A stretch of DNA of 64,000 nucleotides, taken from assembly GCF_024137025.1 (NCBI RefSeq), contig NZ_JAMYJR010000001.1, forward strand, positions 124,001-188,000, in the 5' to 3' direction. Position numbers and translations under genes: made by a program. Below, in pieces: positions 8,805 to 17,194 of this stretch. The notes beneath the pieces were generated by a model. It had not been told where the DNA came from. It saw only the letters and a list, made by a program, of their open reading frames with translations, and did not search any database. Every line of letters begins with the position of its first letter. The stretch's first letter is position 1. The stretch is from Paractinoplanes aksuensis. Its GTDB lineage: Bacteria; Actinomycetota; Actinomycetes; Mycobacteriales; Micromonosporaceae.

Positions 8805-9751
8805 TGACGGTCGTAACACTGCCCGCCAACCAACCTTCGACGTTCTATCGCGGCGCGGGGCGGATCGCTGAATTCCGCAACGTTCCCGCGCGGGCCGACT
8901 ATCCGGAGGACTGGGTCGGCTCGGTGTCGACGCGGTTCGACCTGGCGCCGTCGGGGTTGTCCGCGCTGCCGGACGGGCGACTGCTGATCGACGCCATTAC
9001 GGCCGAGCCGCGCTACTGGCTGGGGCCGGATCGCGCGGACACGGGAGTGCTGGTCAAACTGCTCGATGCGGGGCAGCGGCTGCCGTTGCACGTACACCCG
9101 GACCGCACCTTCGCCAATGCGCACCTGGCTTCCCCGTACGGAAAGACCGAAGCTTGGGTGATTGTGTCCGCGCGGCCCGATGCTTTCGTGCACCTGGGCT
9201 TCAGCCGCGACGTCTCATCCTCTGAATTGGCCGGGTGGGTCGCGGCGCAGAGGACGTCAGAAATGCTGGCGGCCACGAATCGCATCCCGGTGGCGGCCGG
9301 CGATGCGATTCTGTGCCCGGCGGGGGTGCCGCACGCCATCGGCGACGGGATCCTGCTGGTCGAGATCCAGGAGCCGACCGACTTCTCGGTGCTGCTCGAA
9401 TACGAGGGATTCGGGCTGAGCGACGGTCACCTGGGGCTGGGGTACGACCAGGCGTTGCAGTGCGTGGACCGCAGCGCGTGGTCGGCGTCCCGCCTCTCGG
9501 CTCTCCGGGGTGCCGCCGATCGGCTGCTGCCGGCGGCGGCCGACGAATTCTTCAAGGCCGAGCGGCTGCACGGGGGAGACCGGGTGGCCCGGGGGTTCAG
9601 CGTGCTCGTCGTGGTGTCCGGCGAGGGCACGTTGACGGGGGAGAGCGATGACCTGGCGGTCCGCCGGGGGGACACGCTGCTGATCCCGCACGCGGCGGGA
9701 CAGCTTCAGCTCGGCGGTTCGGTCGAGGCGATTCGGCTGACGGGCAACTAG
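8804..9751 (+). CDS. manA: mannose-6-phosphate isomerase-like cupin (type I PMI family)
   Basis: 315 aa, starting at the ATG that overlaps the kinase stop (TGATG). The type I PMI metal site is visible as HVHPD, then GKTEAW (Glu), then PAGVPHAIGDGILLVEIQEPTD (His). The family interconverts mannose 6-phosphate and fructose 6-phosphate. In this operon it would feed fructose 6-phosphate, or a related ketose phosphate, to the ADP-dependent kinase. Last gene of the operon; its TAG overlaps the stop of the convergent gene within CTAG. Confidence 0.8.
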   Translation: MTVVTLPANQPSTFYRGAGRIAEFRNVPARADYPEDWVGSVSTRFDLAPSGLSALPDGRLLIDAITAEPRYWLGPDRADTGVLVKLLDAGQRLPLHVHPDRTFANAHLASPYGKTEAWVIVSARPDAFVHLGFSRDVSSSELAGWVAAQRTSEMLAATNRIPVAAGDAILCPAGVPHAIGDGILLVEIQEPTDFSVLLEYEGFGLSDGHLGLGYDQALQCVDRSAWSASRLSALRGAADRLLPAAADEFFKAERLHGGDRVARGFSVLVVVSGEGTLTGESDDLAVRRGDTLLIPHAAGQLQLGGSVEAIRLTGN

Positions 9752-10188
9752 CGCAACCAGTCGGCCAGGCGGCGTGGCATGTCGTTCACCCGTACCTCGA
9801 CATGCGGCGCGGCCTGGCCGACGGCGTTCGCGAACTCCTCGAAGTCGCGGCCGCTGAGCACGTACCAGACTCGGCCGTCCTGGTTGGCGATCACGGCGGA
9901 GCCGGCGTCCACCGGGAAGCCGATCTCGGCCAGATCCTGCAATCGGATGCGATATCGGGCCAGGGGGGCGCGCAGGCGGAGCTCGGTGTCGGTCAGGTCC
10001 AGGCGGTAGATCATCTGGCGCGATGCCCACCACCAGGCCAGGGGGATGGCGATCAGCAGGAACAGGGTTTCTGTCCACCAAGCCGCGGCGTCTATGAACA
10101 GGGCTGTGATCGGTAGCGCGATTGTGGCTACCGCTAGCAGCGGGTAGACGAGCCAGGCGCCCCGAAAGCGATACGTACGCTCCACCAT
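9748..10188 (-). CDS. small membrane protein with bacterial PH-like domain
   Basis: 146 aa. Two closely spaced membrane helices (about residues 11-55) are followed by a soluble domain (IYRLDLTDTELRLRAPL and onward) that resembles bacterial PH domains of membrane-anchored proteins. No catalytic motif. The ATG at 10188 has AAGGA upstream; a longer in-frame start at 10287 would reach into the hairpin of the repeat element and is rejected. Function unknown. Confidence 0.6.
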   Translation of the reverse strand: MVERTYRFRGAWLVYPLLAVATIALPITALFIDAAAWWTETLFLLIAIPLAWWWASRQMIYRLDLTDTELRLRAPLARYRIRLQDLAEIGFPVDAGSAVIANQDGRVWYVLSGRDFEEFANAVGQAAPHVEVRVNDMPRRLADWLR

Positions 10189-10248
10189 GGATGGATTCCT
10201 TACCCAGGTTGGGGCTGTTGTAAGACCCCGTTCTTCTTGCGCTTTGAC

Positions 10249-10497
10249 GGCTGGGGACGAGGGTGTCCATGCCTGGCTGAAAAGCAACTACGCCTGGCAT
10301 GGACACCCTCGTCCCCAGCCTTGCGTGGGGTCCACCTCGCCGTAGCGTCTGGGTCGTTGCTTCTCTCGGTGCGTGGCTCGGCTGGGGGAACCCGTGCGGG
10401 TTCGGGGTCCGGCTTCCGCGTTTTCGTGAAGGTGGGACTTTCTCTTACTCGGGCCGGCCTTGGCGGTGGTTTCGCGTTCGTACCGTGCCGGTTGCGC
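10249..10497 (+). repeat. dispersed ~249-nt hairpin element, copy A
   Basis: Non-coding element with a second copy at 49886-50134. It opens with a perfect 25-bp inverted repeat (10249-10273 and 10296-10320), continued after a T.T mismatch by three more pairs and closed by a 14-base loop, TGAAAAGCAACTAC. Downstream are blocks shared with copy B: about 40 bases at 10381-10422, containing the small hairpin AACCC-GTGC-GGGTT, and an identical 24-base block at 10474-10497, containing ACCG-TGC-CGGT. The copy lies between the divergent starts of the PH-domain and PadR genes. No open frame is conserved between copies. Confidence 0.85.
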
Positions 10498-10521
10498 GTT
10501 GGGGTGGTTGCGGTGTCAAAG

Positions 10522-10552
10522 TCGTCCTGGTCGGGGGTCGACTATAGGACGA
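10522..10552 (+). promoter_or_regulatory. candidate promoter/operator of the PadR gene
   Basis: TCGTCCT (10522-10528) and AGGACGA (10546-10552) form a 7-bp inverted repeat with a 17-base spacer, ending 20 bases before the PadR ATG. The second arm overlaps ACTATAGG, a plausible -10. PadR-type genes are usually autoregulated, and this is the only clear symmetry outside the repeat element. Inference. Confidence 0.35.
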
Positions 10553-10572
10553 TCAACTGTATATTGGCGGGC

Positions 10573-10914
10573 ATGGCGAGCATGCGGCGACCGAGCTTCT
10601 TGATTCTGTCGGCGTTGGCTCCGGCGCCGTTGCACGGGTATGCGGTGATCAAGGAAGTGGCTCGGCTGTCGGAGGACAAGACGCGGCTTGCCGCGGGCAC
10701 GTTGTATGCGGCGCTTGATCGGCTCAGCGATGAGGGGCTTGTCGAGGTGGACCGTGAGGAGACTGTTGAGGGCAGGCTTCGTCGTTACTACCGGCTGACG
10801 GATCTGGGCATCGCTTCGCTGGCTGCTGAGGCTGAGCAGATGCGCCGGGACGTACGGATGGTCACTCAGCGGTTGAGCGGAGCTCGTCCCGCTGGTGCGC
10901 CTCGCCCGGCCTGA
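10573..10914 (+). CDS. PadR-family transcriptional regulator
   Basis: 113 aa (ATG at 10573; an ATG at 10582 is also possible). Typical short PadR winged helix: LILSALAPAPLHGYAVIKEV, then AGTLYAALDRLSDEGLVEV and GRLRRYYRLTDLG. The frame is open further upstream through the repeat element, but that part has no family similarity. The next gene starts 19 bases downstream and encodes a membrane protein of the type commonly paired with PadR regulators in actinomycetes, so this likely represses its own two-gene operon. Confidence 0.88.
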   Translation: MASMRRPSFLILSALAPAPLHGYAVIKEVARLSEDKTRLAAGTLYAALDRLSDEGLVEVDREETVEGRLRRYYRLTDLGIASLAAEAEQMRRDVRMVTQRLSGARPAGAPRPA

Positions 10915-10933
10915 AACCGCTGAAGGGAACAAC

Positions 10934-11998
10934 ATGCGCGACGACGTCCGGTCCAGGCGGTTGGCTCGCGGGTATCGGTGGTGGCTGCTCGCCTATCCTC
11001 GCGCGTATCGGCGTTCGCGTGGTTCGGAGATCGTTGCGACGTTGCTCGACGCGGCTGAACCTGAGCGGTCGCGGCCGGCGGTGCGCGAGGCTGCGCTGCT
11101 GGTGCGGCACGGGTTGGGTCGGCGGGTGGCCGAGTTCGGGCGTCGGGCGTTCGTGGTCGCGGCCATCGCGGGCGTGCTCGGTGGGCTGAGCGGGATCGCG
11201 CTCGGCTCGTGGCTGAGCTGGCGGGACGTGGACCCGATGGCGCCGGACAAGGCCACGGCGATCAGCCTCGCGCCGACGGTGCTGCCGGTCCCGTTCGACG
11301 AGCGGGCCGACCAGTTCGGGCGGAAGACCTTCTGGAACCCGTACAGCAAGGAAACGTTGTTCGGCGGCACCGGCGTCCGGGTCGGCCGGACCAGTGTGAC
11401 CGCCAATATGCCTCCGCGCAGCGGCGTCGAGCAGGTCGCTGCTGCGGTCAGTCAGCAGATGCGGGGGCACGGCTGGCGGGACGTTCGCACCGAGGTCCAG
11501 CGCAATGGTCCGCAGGCTGAGGCCGCTGTGGTCGCCGAGGTGACCGGCACGCGGGGCGGCTATCTCGCCGCCGTGCAGATCGGCCAGACCAGCACGACCG
11601 GCCTGAACCTCGACGTGATGTGGGCCGAGCCGCCCGGCCACGTGCGCGACACCGTCCTCGGCGGCGTGGCCGGTGCTCTGCTCGGCGCCCTGTTCGGGCT
11701 ATTCACCGCGAGGCGCATGCGCCGCCAAGGGCCAAGCCTGCAGCGGGCGTACTCGAGACTCTGTGTTGCCACGTTGCTGATGCTCACCCCGGCCTGTCTG
11801 GGCAACATCCCCACCTCGACCGGCTCCCTGCTGGCCAACACCCAGCGCAACGGGCACGGCCCCTCGGTGTACTGGGGCGGTTTCGTCATCCGCGGCGCCG
11901 AGCCGCTGGCCATCCTGTCGCTGCTCCCGATCCTCGCGATCGTCGTCTGTTGCCTCTGGCCCCAGCGAGCTACCGTCCGCACACCCACCACAGCCTGA
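10934..11998 (+). CDS. PadR-associated membrane protein of unknown function
   Basis: 354 aa, ATG preceded by GAAGGGA. The N-terminus (GYRWWLLAYPRAYRRSRGSE followed by IVATLLDAA) matches the short prefix seen in many actinobacterial membrane proteins encoded next to PadR regulators. Predicted helices lie near residues 75-95, 235-255, 275-295 and 325-345, with an extracytoplasmic stretch of about 135 residues between the first two. No enzyme motif. Function unknown, possibly an envelope sensor. Confidence 0.65.
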   Translation: MRDDVRSRRLARGYRWWLLAYPRAYRRSRGSEIVATLLDAAEPERSRPAVREAALLVRHGLGRRVAEFGRRAFVVAAIAGVLGGLSGIALGSWLSWRDVDPMAPDKATAISLAPTVLPVPFDERADQFGRKTFWNPYSKETLFGGTGVRVGRTSVTANMPPRSGVEQVAAAVSQQMRGHGWRDVRTEVQRNGPQAEAAVVAEVTGTRGGYLAAVQIGQTSTTGLNLDVMWAEPPGHVRDTVLGGVAGALLGALFGLFTARRMRRQGPSLQRAYSRLCVATLLMLTPACLGNIPTSTGSLLANTQRNGHGPSVYWGGFVIRGAEPLAILSLLPILAIVVCCLWPQRATVRTPTTA

Positions 11999-12019
11999 CC
12001 GCAATCGACGTCAGCGCGC

Positions 12020-12064
12020 GGCTCTGCCGTCCGGCAGGGGCGTGGCTTTGCCGCCCGGTAGGGG
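12020..12064 (+). repeat. tandem 21-nt imperfect direct repeat
   Basis: Two adjacent 21-base units (12020-12040 and 12044-12064; about four differences), each containing a small GCC/GGC-rich dyad. They sit just after the membrane-protein gene and run into the left arm of the terminator-like hairpin that follows. Too few copies and too little spacer for a CRISPR array. Confidence 0.5.
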
Positions 12065-12120
12065 TTCGGCGAGGCGTGGCCGGGGCGGGTTGCCGCATTG
12101 CCGCGCGTCGCCGAACCCCT
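12060..12120. terminator. bidirectional terminator-like inverted repeat
   Basis: AGGGGTTCGGCGA (12060-12072) and its exact complement (12108-12120) flank a 35-base GC-rich loop, midway between two convergent genes. No T run, as is common in GC-rich actinomycetes. Confidence 0.5.
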
Positions 12121-12133
12121 GCTTCCGGTTGGG

Positions 12134-12961
12134 TCAGGCGCTTACGTGTACGTAGTCGATCAGCATGCGACTCTCGTCGGGCAGGCCGGCGGGGTTGCCC
12201 TGGCCGAAATTGCCGCCGACGGCGAGGTTGAGAATGACGAAGAACTCGTGTTCGAAGACCCAGTCGACGTTGCCCTTGGCGGCGCGTAGGGAGTCGGGGG
12301 TGGCGCGGAAGAACTCGTTGCCGTCCACGGTCCAGACGATCAGGTTGGGGGACCAGTCGACGGCGTACGTGTGGAAGTCCTGGTGCCAGGGGGTGCCGGA
12401 GACGATCTGGTTGCCGTAGGACTCGCCGCCCGAGTAGCCGGGACCGTGCAGGGTGCCGAAGAGCTGGTTGGGCTCGCGGCCGACGACCTCCATGATGTCG
12501 ATCTCGCCGTCGGCCGGCCAGTTGTTGCCGCCCAGCATCCAGAAAGCGGGCCAGAGACCGGAGCCGTCGGGGACCTTGATCCGGGCCTCGACTCGCCCGT
12601 ACTGCTGGGTGAATTTGCCGTTGGTCTGGATTCGGCCCGAGGTGAACTGGCAGGCGCCGTTCCAGCAGTCGTTGTGGCCGCCGCTGCCCTTGCGGGCGGT
12701 GATGACCAGGTTGCCTTGGCCGTCCTGGGCCACGTTGCCCGTGCCGTCGGTGTAGTACTGCAGCTCCTGGTTGCCCCAGCCGTTGCCGCCGGTGTCGAAG
12801 TTCCACTTGGACGTGTCGACGCCGGCGCCGGCCGGGCCGTTGAAGTCCTCGTTCCAGACGACCGCGGCCTCGGCGGTGTCGCTGCGGGAGCCGACTGCCA
12901 GGCCTGCGCCCAAGGTGACGGTGAGGGCCGTGGCTGCGATGAAGAACCTTGATTTACGCAT
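12134..12961 (-). CDS. secreted glycoside hydrolase family 16 beta-glucanase (laminarinase-like)
   Basis: 275 aa, exported by a Sec signal peptide (MRKSRFFIAATALTV, cleavage likely after AEA near residue 32). The mature enzyme is a GH16 jelly roll with the catalytic signature GEIDIMEV: nucleophile Glu153, Asp155, acid/base Glu158. PAFWMLG just before it and the WNxDTGGNGWGN-type N-terminus fit endo-1,3-beta-glucanases. The ATG at 12961 follows GGAGGAATCC. It lacks a carbohydrate-binding module. Predicted to hydrolyse fungal or algal beta-1,3-glucan outside the cell. Confidence 0.92.
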   Translation of the reverse strand: MRKSRFFIAATALTVTLGAGLAVGSRSDTAEAAVVWNEDFNGPAGAGVDTSKWNFDTGGNGWGNQELQYYTDGTGNVAQDGQGNLVITARKGSGGHNDCWNGACQFTSGRIQTNGKFTQQYGRVEARIKVPDGSGLWPAFWMLGGNNWPADGEIDIMEVVGREPNQLFGTLHGPGYSGGESYGNQIVSGTPWHQDFHTYAVDWSPNLIVWTVDGNEFFRATPDSLRAAKGNVDWVFEHEFFVILNLAVGGNFGQGNPAGLPDESRMLIDYVHVSA

Positions 12962-13335
12962 TGGGGGATTCCTCCGGGGAGAGGGACAAGACGTAACAAT
13001 CCCCAACATAGACCCCACTCACTCAGCCGACGCAAGTCCGACCATCACCTTCACGTTCTGTCACCCAGCGGCGAGGCGCAACTCGACAGTCGACGTTGGC
13101 CCGGACTCGTCGGCCCTGTTGGTGAGGGGTTTGACCTGGTGTTCGACGCCCGCGTCAGCGTCGCCACGGTGACCCGCAGTACGGGGCGGACCCGGTTGCC
13201 GGACCTGTGCGAACGTGCCCGAACGGGCAGGATCCCGCGCCGTCTTTCAGCACGGTTGGGCCATCGGCTGGCCGCCGGGTTGAGCGGGTGGCCGGCCGCC
13301 GGGCCGGCCGTGGGAGCGGCCGGCCCGGGACTCGG
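12962..13335. other. intergenic region upstream of the GH16 gene
   Basis: 374 bases with no supported gene. It must hold the leftward GH16 promoter near 12962-13060. Its left-to-right end (13299-13328) is the hairpin that closes the next leftward gene. A TGGGAGC inside that hairpin resembles half of the CebR-type sugar operator but has no matching half. I see no small protein. Confidence 0.4.
13299..13328 (-). terminator. hairpin terminator after the 13336-13776 gene
   Basis: Perfect 12-bp inverted repeat (CCGGGCCGGCCG and complement) with a 6-base loop, starting 8 bases beyond the stop codon of the leftward gene. No T run. Confidence 0.65.
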
Positions 13336-13776
13336 TCAGCGGTCTGTCGGCGGGCGGTAGAGGTCGCACTGGCGGCCTTGCTCGGCCTGGCGGAGGGACC
13401 AGCCGCTGCAAAGGCGCACCGGGGGCTGCACGCCCCGGAACATGTAGTTGGCCTGGACCCGCACCTTGGTGCGGCCCGGTCCGCAGTGGCGGCCGAACGT
13501 CTGCCATTCGAGGCCGTCGGCGGGGCCGCTGCGGCCGACCTGGATGACGGCGCAGCGGAAGTAGTCGCGACCGGTCAGGGTCCCGGTGACGCGGATGGGC
13601 GGTGCCGGCTGCTCCGGGATGCTCATCATATGGTCATACGATCCGGACGCGACCACGCCGCCGCTGACCAGGCGGAACGTGTTGTTTCCGGTCGCTGCCG
13701 CGGGTCCAGCGGTGGCAGTCGCACCGATTCCGGCCGCGATCAGCACCCCGAGCGTGCGTAGAACAAGAGACCGCAT
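13336..13776 (-). CDS. secreted protein of unknown function
   Basis: 146 aa beginning at an ATG with GAAGGAG upstream. A Sec signal (MRSLVLRTLGVLIAAGIGA, cleavage near residue 30) is followed by a basic mature domain of about 115 residues with four Cys (FRCAVIQ, GRHCGPG, VRLCSGW, RQCDLY), suggesting two disulfides. No family recognised. A longer open frame upstream is shadow. Product probably extracellular. Confidence 0.65.
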   Translation of the reverse strand: MRSLVLRTLGVLIAAGIGATATAGPAAATGNNTFRLVSGGVVASGSYDHMMSIPEQPAPPIRVTGTLTGRDYFRCAVIQVGRSGPADGLEWQTFGRHCGPGRTKVRVQANYMFRGVQPPVRLCSGWSLRQAEQGRQCDLYRPPTDR

Positions 13777-13904
13777 CGTCTGCTCCTTCGAAGAAGGCGA
13801 ACGGCGACCCGGACGAGCCGCCACAAGCAGAACGCGGAACTGGGCCTTCTGGTCTCGCCGAAGGCGCTCGAGAGCTCGATCGCCGTGACCGCGATCGGCC
13901 GGCA

Positions 13905-14300
13905 TCAGGAGCGTCCGGCGGCTACCTCGCCCTCGCTGCGCAGGATGCAGAACTCGTTCCCCTCCGGATCGGCCAGCACGACCCACCCCGTTCCGTCGGG
14001 ATTGCGCAGGTCGGACACGGTGGTCGCGCCGAGCTCGGTCAGCCGCGCGTACTCCTCGTCGCGCGTGCCCTCGGCCGGCCGCAGATCCAGGTGGATCCGG
14101 TTCTTGACCTGCTTGGTGTCCGGCGCCTCGATGAACAGGAGCCGGTGCCGCCCGTCAGCCGAGAAGATCATGCACTCCTCGTGCCCGGGCTCGTTCGGAT
14201 CGTCGGGATCCTCTCGATAATCGAGAACCGATTGCCACCAGCGCGACAGGGTGAACGCGTCGGCACAATCGACGGTGGTGTGCGAGACGTAGGAGGTCAT
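13905..14300 (-). CDS. VOC superfamily (glyoxalase/bleomycin-resistance-like) protein
   Basis: 131 aa with a duplicated beta-alpha-beta-beta-beta layout: VSHTTVDCADAFTLSRWW at the start, then RIHLDLRPA and the closing VVLADPEGNEFCIL typical of actinobacterial glyoxalase-like proteins. Metal ligands may be His8, His85 and the Glu of GNEFC. Substrate unknown. Single-gene unit. Confidence 0.82.
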   Translation of the reverse strand: MTSYVSHTTVDCADAFTLSRWWQSVLDYREDPDDPNEPGHEECMIFSADGRHRLLFIEAPDTKQVKNRIHLDLRPAEGTRDEEYARLTELGATTVSDLRNPDGTGWVVLADPEGNEFCILRSEGEVAAGRS

Positions 14301-14413
14301 CGCCCGATGATGCCAACTCCGCGGCCACCGGACGACTGATACGAACGACTATCGGTTATCGGCTATCGATCAGCGAGCAACGATGTGAGAGGCGTCGATG
14401 GTCGACGAGCTGC

Positions 14414-14439
14414 CCGGACCTGGCTGCCGGCTGGTCCGG
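14414..14439 (-). terminator. terminator-like hairpin at the end of the 18.4-14.4 kb transporter operon
   Basis: CCGGACC (14414-14420) and GGTCCGG (14433-14439) form a 7-bp stem with a 12-base loop directly after the stop codon of the last permease gene (reading leftward). Confidence 0.45.
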
Positions 14440-15273
14440 TCAGTCCGGGTCTTCTTTGACTCGGGCTACCAATTGGGTGGGGTTGACGAAGCGTAGGGCG
14501 ATCACCAGCAGCACCAGCATGGAGGCCGTGTAGAGGACGGCCATGGCGTCGACGGACTGCTGGGCTCGGATGCCGGCGGCGGACATCGAGTAGTAGAGGG
14601 CTACCACCAGGGTTTGCGAGTCGGGGCCGGCCGTGAGGAAGGTCAGTTCGAACATGCCTACCGTGCGGACCAGGACCAGGATCGAGGCGGCCAAGATGCC
14701 GGGGACCAGCAAAGGGGCGAGGATACGGGCGAAGATCTGCCAGGTCTTGGCGCCGCACATGCGGGCTGCTCGTTCGATCGCCGGGTCGATCTGCTCGATG
14801 AACGGGGTCATGGTCAGGATGACGAACGGGATGGACGGGACCAGGTTGGCCAGCACGACGCCGGTCAGGTGGCCCGCGAAACCGTACTTGTAAAGGACTG
14901 TGGCCAGCGGGATGCCGTAAGTGATGGGGGGCATCAGGATCGGCAGCAGGAACAACAGGTAGACGAGGCGGCGGCCGGGGAAGGAGCGGCGAGCCAGCAC
15001 GTACGAAGCGGGCACGCCGACCAGGACCGAGATGCCGACCACCAGCACCGCCACCTCGAGGGTGACCACCATGACGTTGAGCAGGCCGAACTCGGTCCAA
15101 GCGGTGGCGTACCACTGGGTGGTCCAGCCTGAGGGCAGCCATGTGTCGAACCAGCGCTCGCCGAACGAGTTGACCACCACCGAGGCGATGACGCCGGCCA
15201 GATTGATCAGGAAGAACGCGACAGCGCCCCAGATCAGCCAGGACGTGGGCGAGGCGACGATCCGGCGGCTCAT
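14440..15273 (-). CDS. ABC transporter permease (PotC/AfuB-like)
   Basis: 277 aa, six predicted helices; EAA loop ERAARMCGAKTWQIFARILAPLL. The ATG at 15273 overlaps the end of the upstream permease gene by 4 bases; a longer open frame rightward is out of register with the real upstream protein. Together with the 15270-16151 product it forms the membrane channel of an importer of the polyamine/iron/thiamine class (one TOBE-type ATPase, two separate permeases, one binding protein). Confidence 0.88.
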   Translation of the reverse strand: MSRRIVASPTSWLIWGAVAFFLINLAGVIASVVVNSFGERWFDTWLPSGWTTQWYATAWTEFGLLNVMVVTLEVAVLVVGISVLVGVPASYVLARRSFPGRRLVYLLFLLPILMPPITYGIPLATVLYKYGFAGHLTGVVLANLVPSIPFVILTMTPFIEQIDPAIERAARMCGAKTWQIFARILAPLLVPGILAASILVLVRTVGMFELTFLTAGPDSQTLVVALYYSMSAAGIRAQQSVDAMAVLYTASMLVLLVIALRFVNPTQLVARVKEDPD

Positions 15274-16151
15274 CCTTTGCCTCCCGTCGAGCCGGTGTAC
15301 AGCAGCGAGCGCAGGCCCAGCACGATGGCGACGACCAGCAGCTCGACCACGCCCATGACGACGGCGATCGCGCTGCCCAGCGAGTAGTCGTAGACCTCGT
15401 ACGCGGCGTGGTAGGCGGCGATCGAGATGACGCGGGTCGTGCCGGCGGGGTCGCCGACCAACACGGCCGACGGGAAGACGCTGAAGGCGAGTACGAACGT
15501 GAGGCAGAACGTGGTGGCCAGGCCGGGGGCGAGCAGCGGCAGGGTGATCCGCTGGAAGCGCTGGCGGCGCCCGGCCCCGAGCGTGGCCGCGGCTCGTTCC
15601 AGTGTCGGGTCGATACCCGACAGGTAGGACAGGATGAGCAGGAAGGCGAACGGGAATCCGGTGATGACCAGCGAGAAGAAAACGCCCCAGTAGTTGTTGG
15701 TCAGGCGGATCGGCTCGTCCACGAAGAACAGCAGTCGATTGAACCATCCGGCCGGGCCGAGATAGTTGAGCAGGCCCTCGGCGGTGAGCACGGTGCCCAG
15801 CGTGATCGGCACGACCAGCACCGTTGTGAGCAGGCGCTTGCCGCGGAAACGGCCGCGCATTCGATAAGCGATCGGCACCGACGCGGCCACGTTGAGGATG
15901 GCGGCGGGCAGGGACAGACTGAGCGTGGTGGCGATCGTGTCGCGCTGGTAGGCGTCGGCGAAGAACGCGCGGTACGCGCCGAACACCCCGCCCTCGGCCG
16001 GTTGGAAGGACAAGCCGATTCCGTACGCGAAGGGGTAGACGAAAAGGGCCAGGACACACGCCAATCCGGGTACGAGCAGCCACAGTTGCCGGTCGACCCC
16101 GCGCTCGGCCAGGCGATGCCGCACGGCCAGGCGGGTCTGGGTCCGGGTCAT
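15270..16151 (-). CDS. ABC transporter permease (PotB/AfuB-like)
   Basis: 293 aa, six predicted helices, first at about residues 24-45 (LWLLVPGLACVLALFVYP). EAA loop ERAAATLGAGRRQRFQRITLPLL. Overlaps its neighbours by 4 bases on each side, so expression is tightly coupled to the ATPase and second permease. Confidence 0.88.
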   Translation of the reverse strand: MTRTQTRLAVRHRLAERGVDRQLWLLVPGLACVLALFVYPFAYGIGLSFQPAEGGVFGAYRAFFADAYQRDTIATTLSLSLPAAILNVAASVPIAYRMRGRFRGKRLLTTVLVVPITLGTVLTAEGLLNYLGPAGWFNRLLFFVDEPIRLTNNYWGVFFSLVITGFPFAFLLILSYLSGIDPTLERAAATLGAGRRQRFQRITLPLLAPGLATTFCLTFVLAFSVFPSAVLVGDPAGTTRVISIAAYHAAYEVYDYSLGSAIAVVMGVVELLVVAIVLGLRSLLYTGSTGGKG

Positions 16152-17194
16152 GACGGGAACACCAGGACCCGGGCGGGTGCGGCCGTGACCGTGATCTGGT
16201 CTCCCGGCGCCGGTCGCGTGGCCGCCCGCAGGTGCACCGCGTCCCCGGACTGCGTGCGGGCCTCGACGGCCAGCTCGCGGCCCTGATATTCGACGACCTC
16301 GACGGTGACCGGCACGCCGGAGCCGCCCTCGTGCAGGTCTTCGGGGCGGATGCCGGCTACCACGTCGTCGCCGGGGGAGAGCGGGCCGACCGCGGTGCCT
16401 TCCAGCGTCAGGCCCGATCCCTCGACGGCCACGACCGGGCCGTGCACCGCCTTCACCTTCATCGGCAGCAGATTGCGATAGCCCATGAAGTCGGCCACGT
16501 GACGGTTGGCCGGGCGCTCGTGCAGATCCTCGGGGGTGCCGATCTGCTCGACCCGGCCGTCGCGCAGCACGACCAGGCGGTCGGCCAGCGACAGCGCCTC
16601 TTCCTGGTCGTGCGTCACATAAACCGTGGTGAGCCCGAGCGTCTGGTGGAGACGGCGGATCTCCGTACGCATTTCGAGCCGTAGCTTCGCGTCCAGGTTG
16701 GACAACGGCTCGTCCATCAGCACCAGCGACGGTTCGAGCACCACGGCCCGGGCAATGGCGACACGTTGTTGCTGCCCGCCGGAGAGTTGGCCCGGCAGCT
16801 TCTTGGCGTGCTCCTCCAACCGTACGAGGGAAAGGGCTTGATCTGTTCGGCGGCGCACTTCGTCGCGGGGCAGACGCCGCATCTGCAGCCCGAACGCGAT
16901 GTTTTTGCGCACCGACAAATGGGGGAAGAGCGCGTAGCTCTGGAACACCATGCCGAAGCCGCGTTTCTCGGGTGGCAGCGTGTCGAGCCGGGCGCCGTCC
17001 TGCCAGATGCTGCCCTCGGACAATGGCAGCAGGCCGGCCAGGCAGTTGAGCGCGGTCGATTTGCCGCAGCCGGACGGGCCGAGCAGCGCGATGAACTCGC
17101 CGCGGCGGATCGTCAGGCTCAGGCCGGCCAGGGCGTCCTGGCCGCCGAAGCGACGCCGGACGCCGTCGAGGCGCAACTCGTCGAAGCCGGTCAC
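16148..17194 (-). CDS. ABC transporter ATP-binding protein with TOBE domain (PotA/FbpC type)
   Basis: 348 aa from a GTG that overlaps the binding-protein stop (GTGA). Complete nucleotide-binding domain: Walker [10 protein letters not shown] (about 37-45), Q loop VFQSYALF, signature LSGGQQQR, Walker [14 protein letters not shown] loop YVTHDQEEA. The C-terminal 110 residues form a TOBE-like regulatory domain. Cytoplasmic energy unit for the two adjacent permeases. Confidence 0.93.
   Translation of the reverse strand: MTGFDELRLDGVRRRFGGQDALAGLSLTIRRGEFIALLGPSGCGKSTALNCLAGLLPLSEGSIWQDGARLDTLPPEKRGFGMVFQSYALFPHLSVRKNIAFGLQMRRLPRDEVRRRTDQALSLVRLEEHAKKLPGQLSGGQQQRVAIARAVVLEPSLVLMDEPLSNLDAKLRLEMRTEIRRLHQTLGLTTVYVTHDQEEALSLADRLVVLRDGRVEQIGTPEDLHERPANRHVADFMGYRNLLPMKVKAVHGPVVAVEGSGLTLEGTAVGPLSPGDDVVAGIRPEDLHEGGSGVPVTVEVVEYQGRELAVEARTQSGDAVHLRAATRPAPGDQITVTAAPARVLVFPS

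Noticed and set aside
10237..10572. In-frame upstream extension of the PadR protein through the hairpin element
   Set aside because: The added 112 residues have no PadR similarity, the corresponding frame is not conserved in the second copy of the element, and the ATG at 10573 gives a full-length PadR domain.
12020..12064. Direct repeats as a CRISPR array
   Set aside because: Only two imperfect units with a 3-base spacer and no cas genes.
13311..13317. TGGGAGC as a CebR-type cellulase operator upstream of the GH16 gene
   Set aside because: Only a half-site, inside the terminator hairpin of another gene and about 350 bases from the GH16 start.
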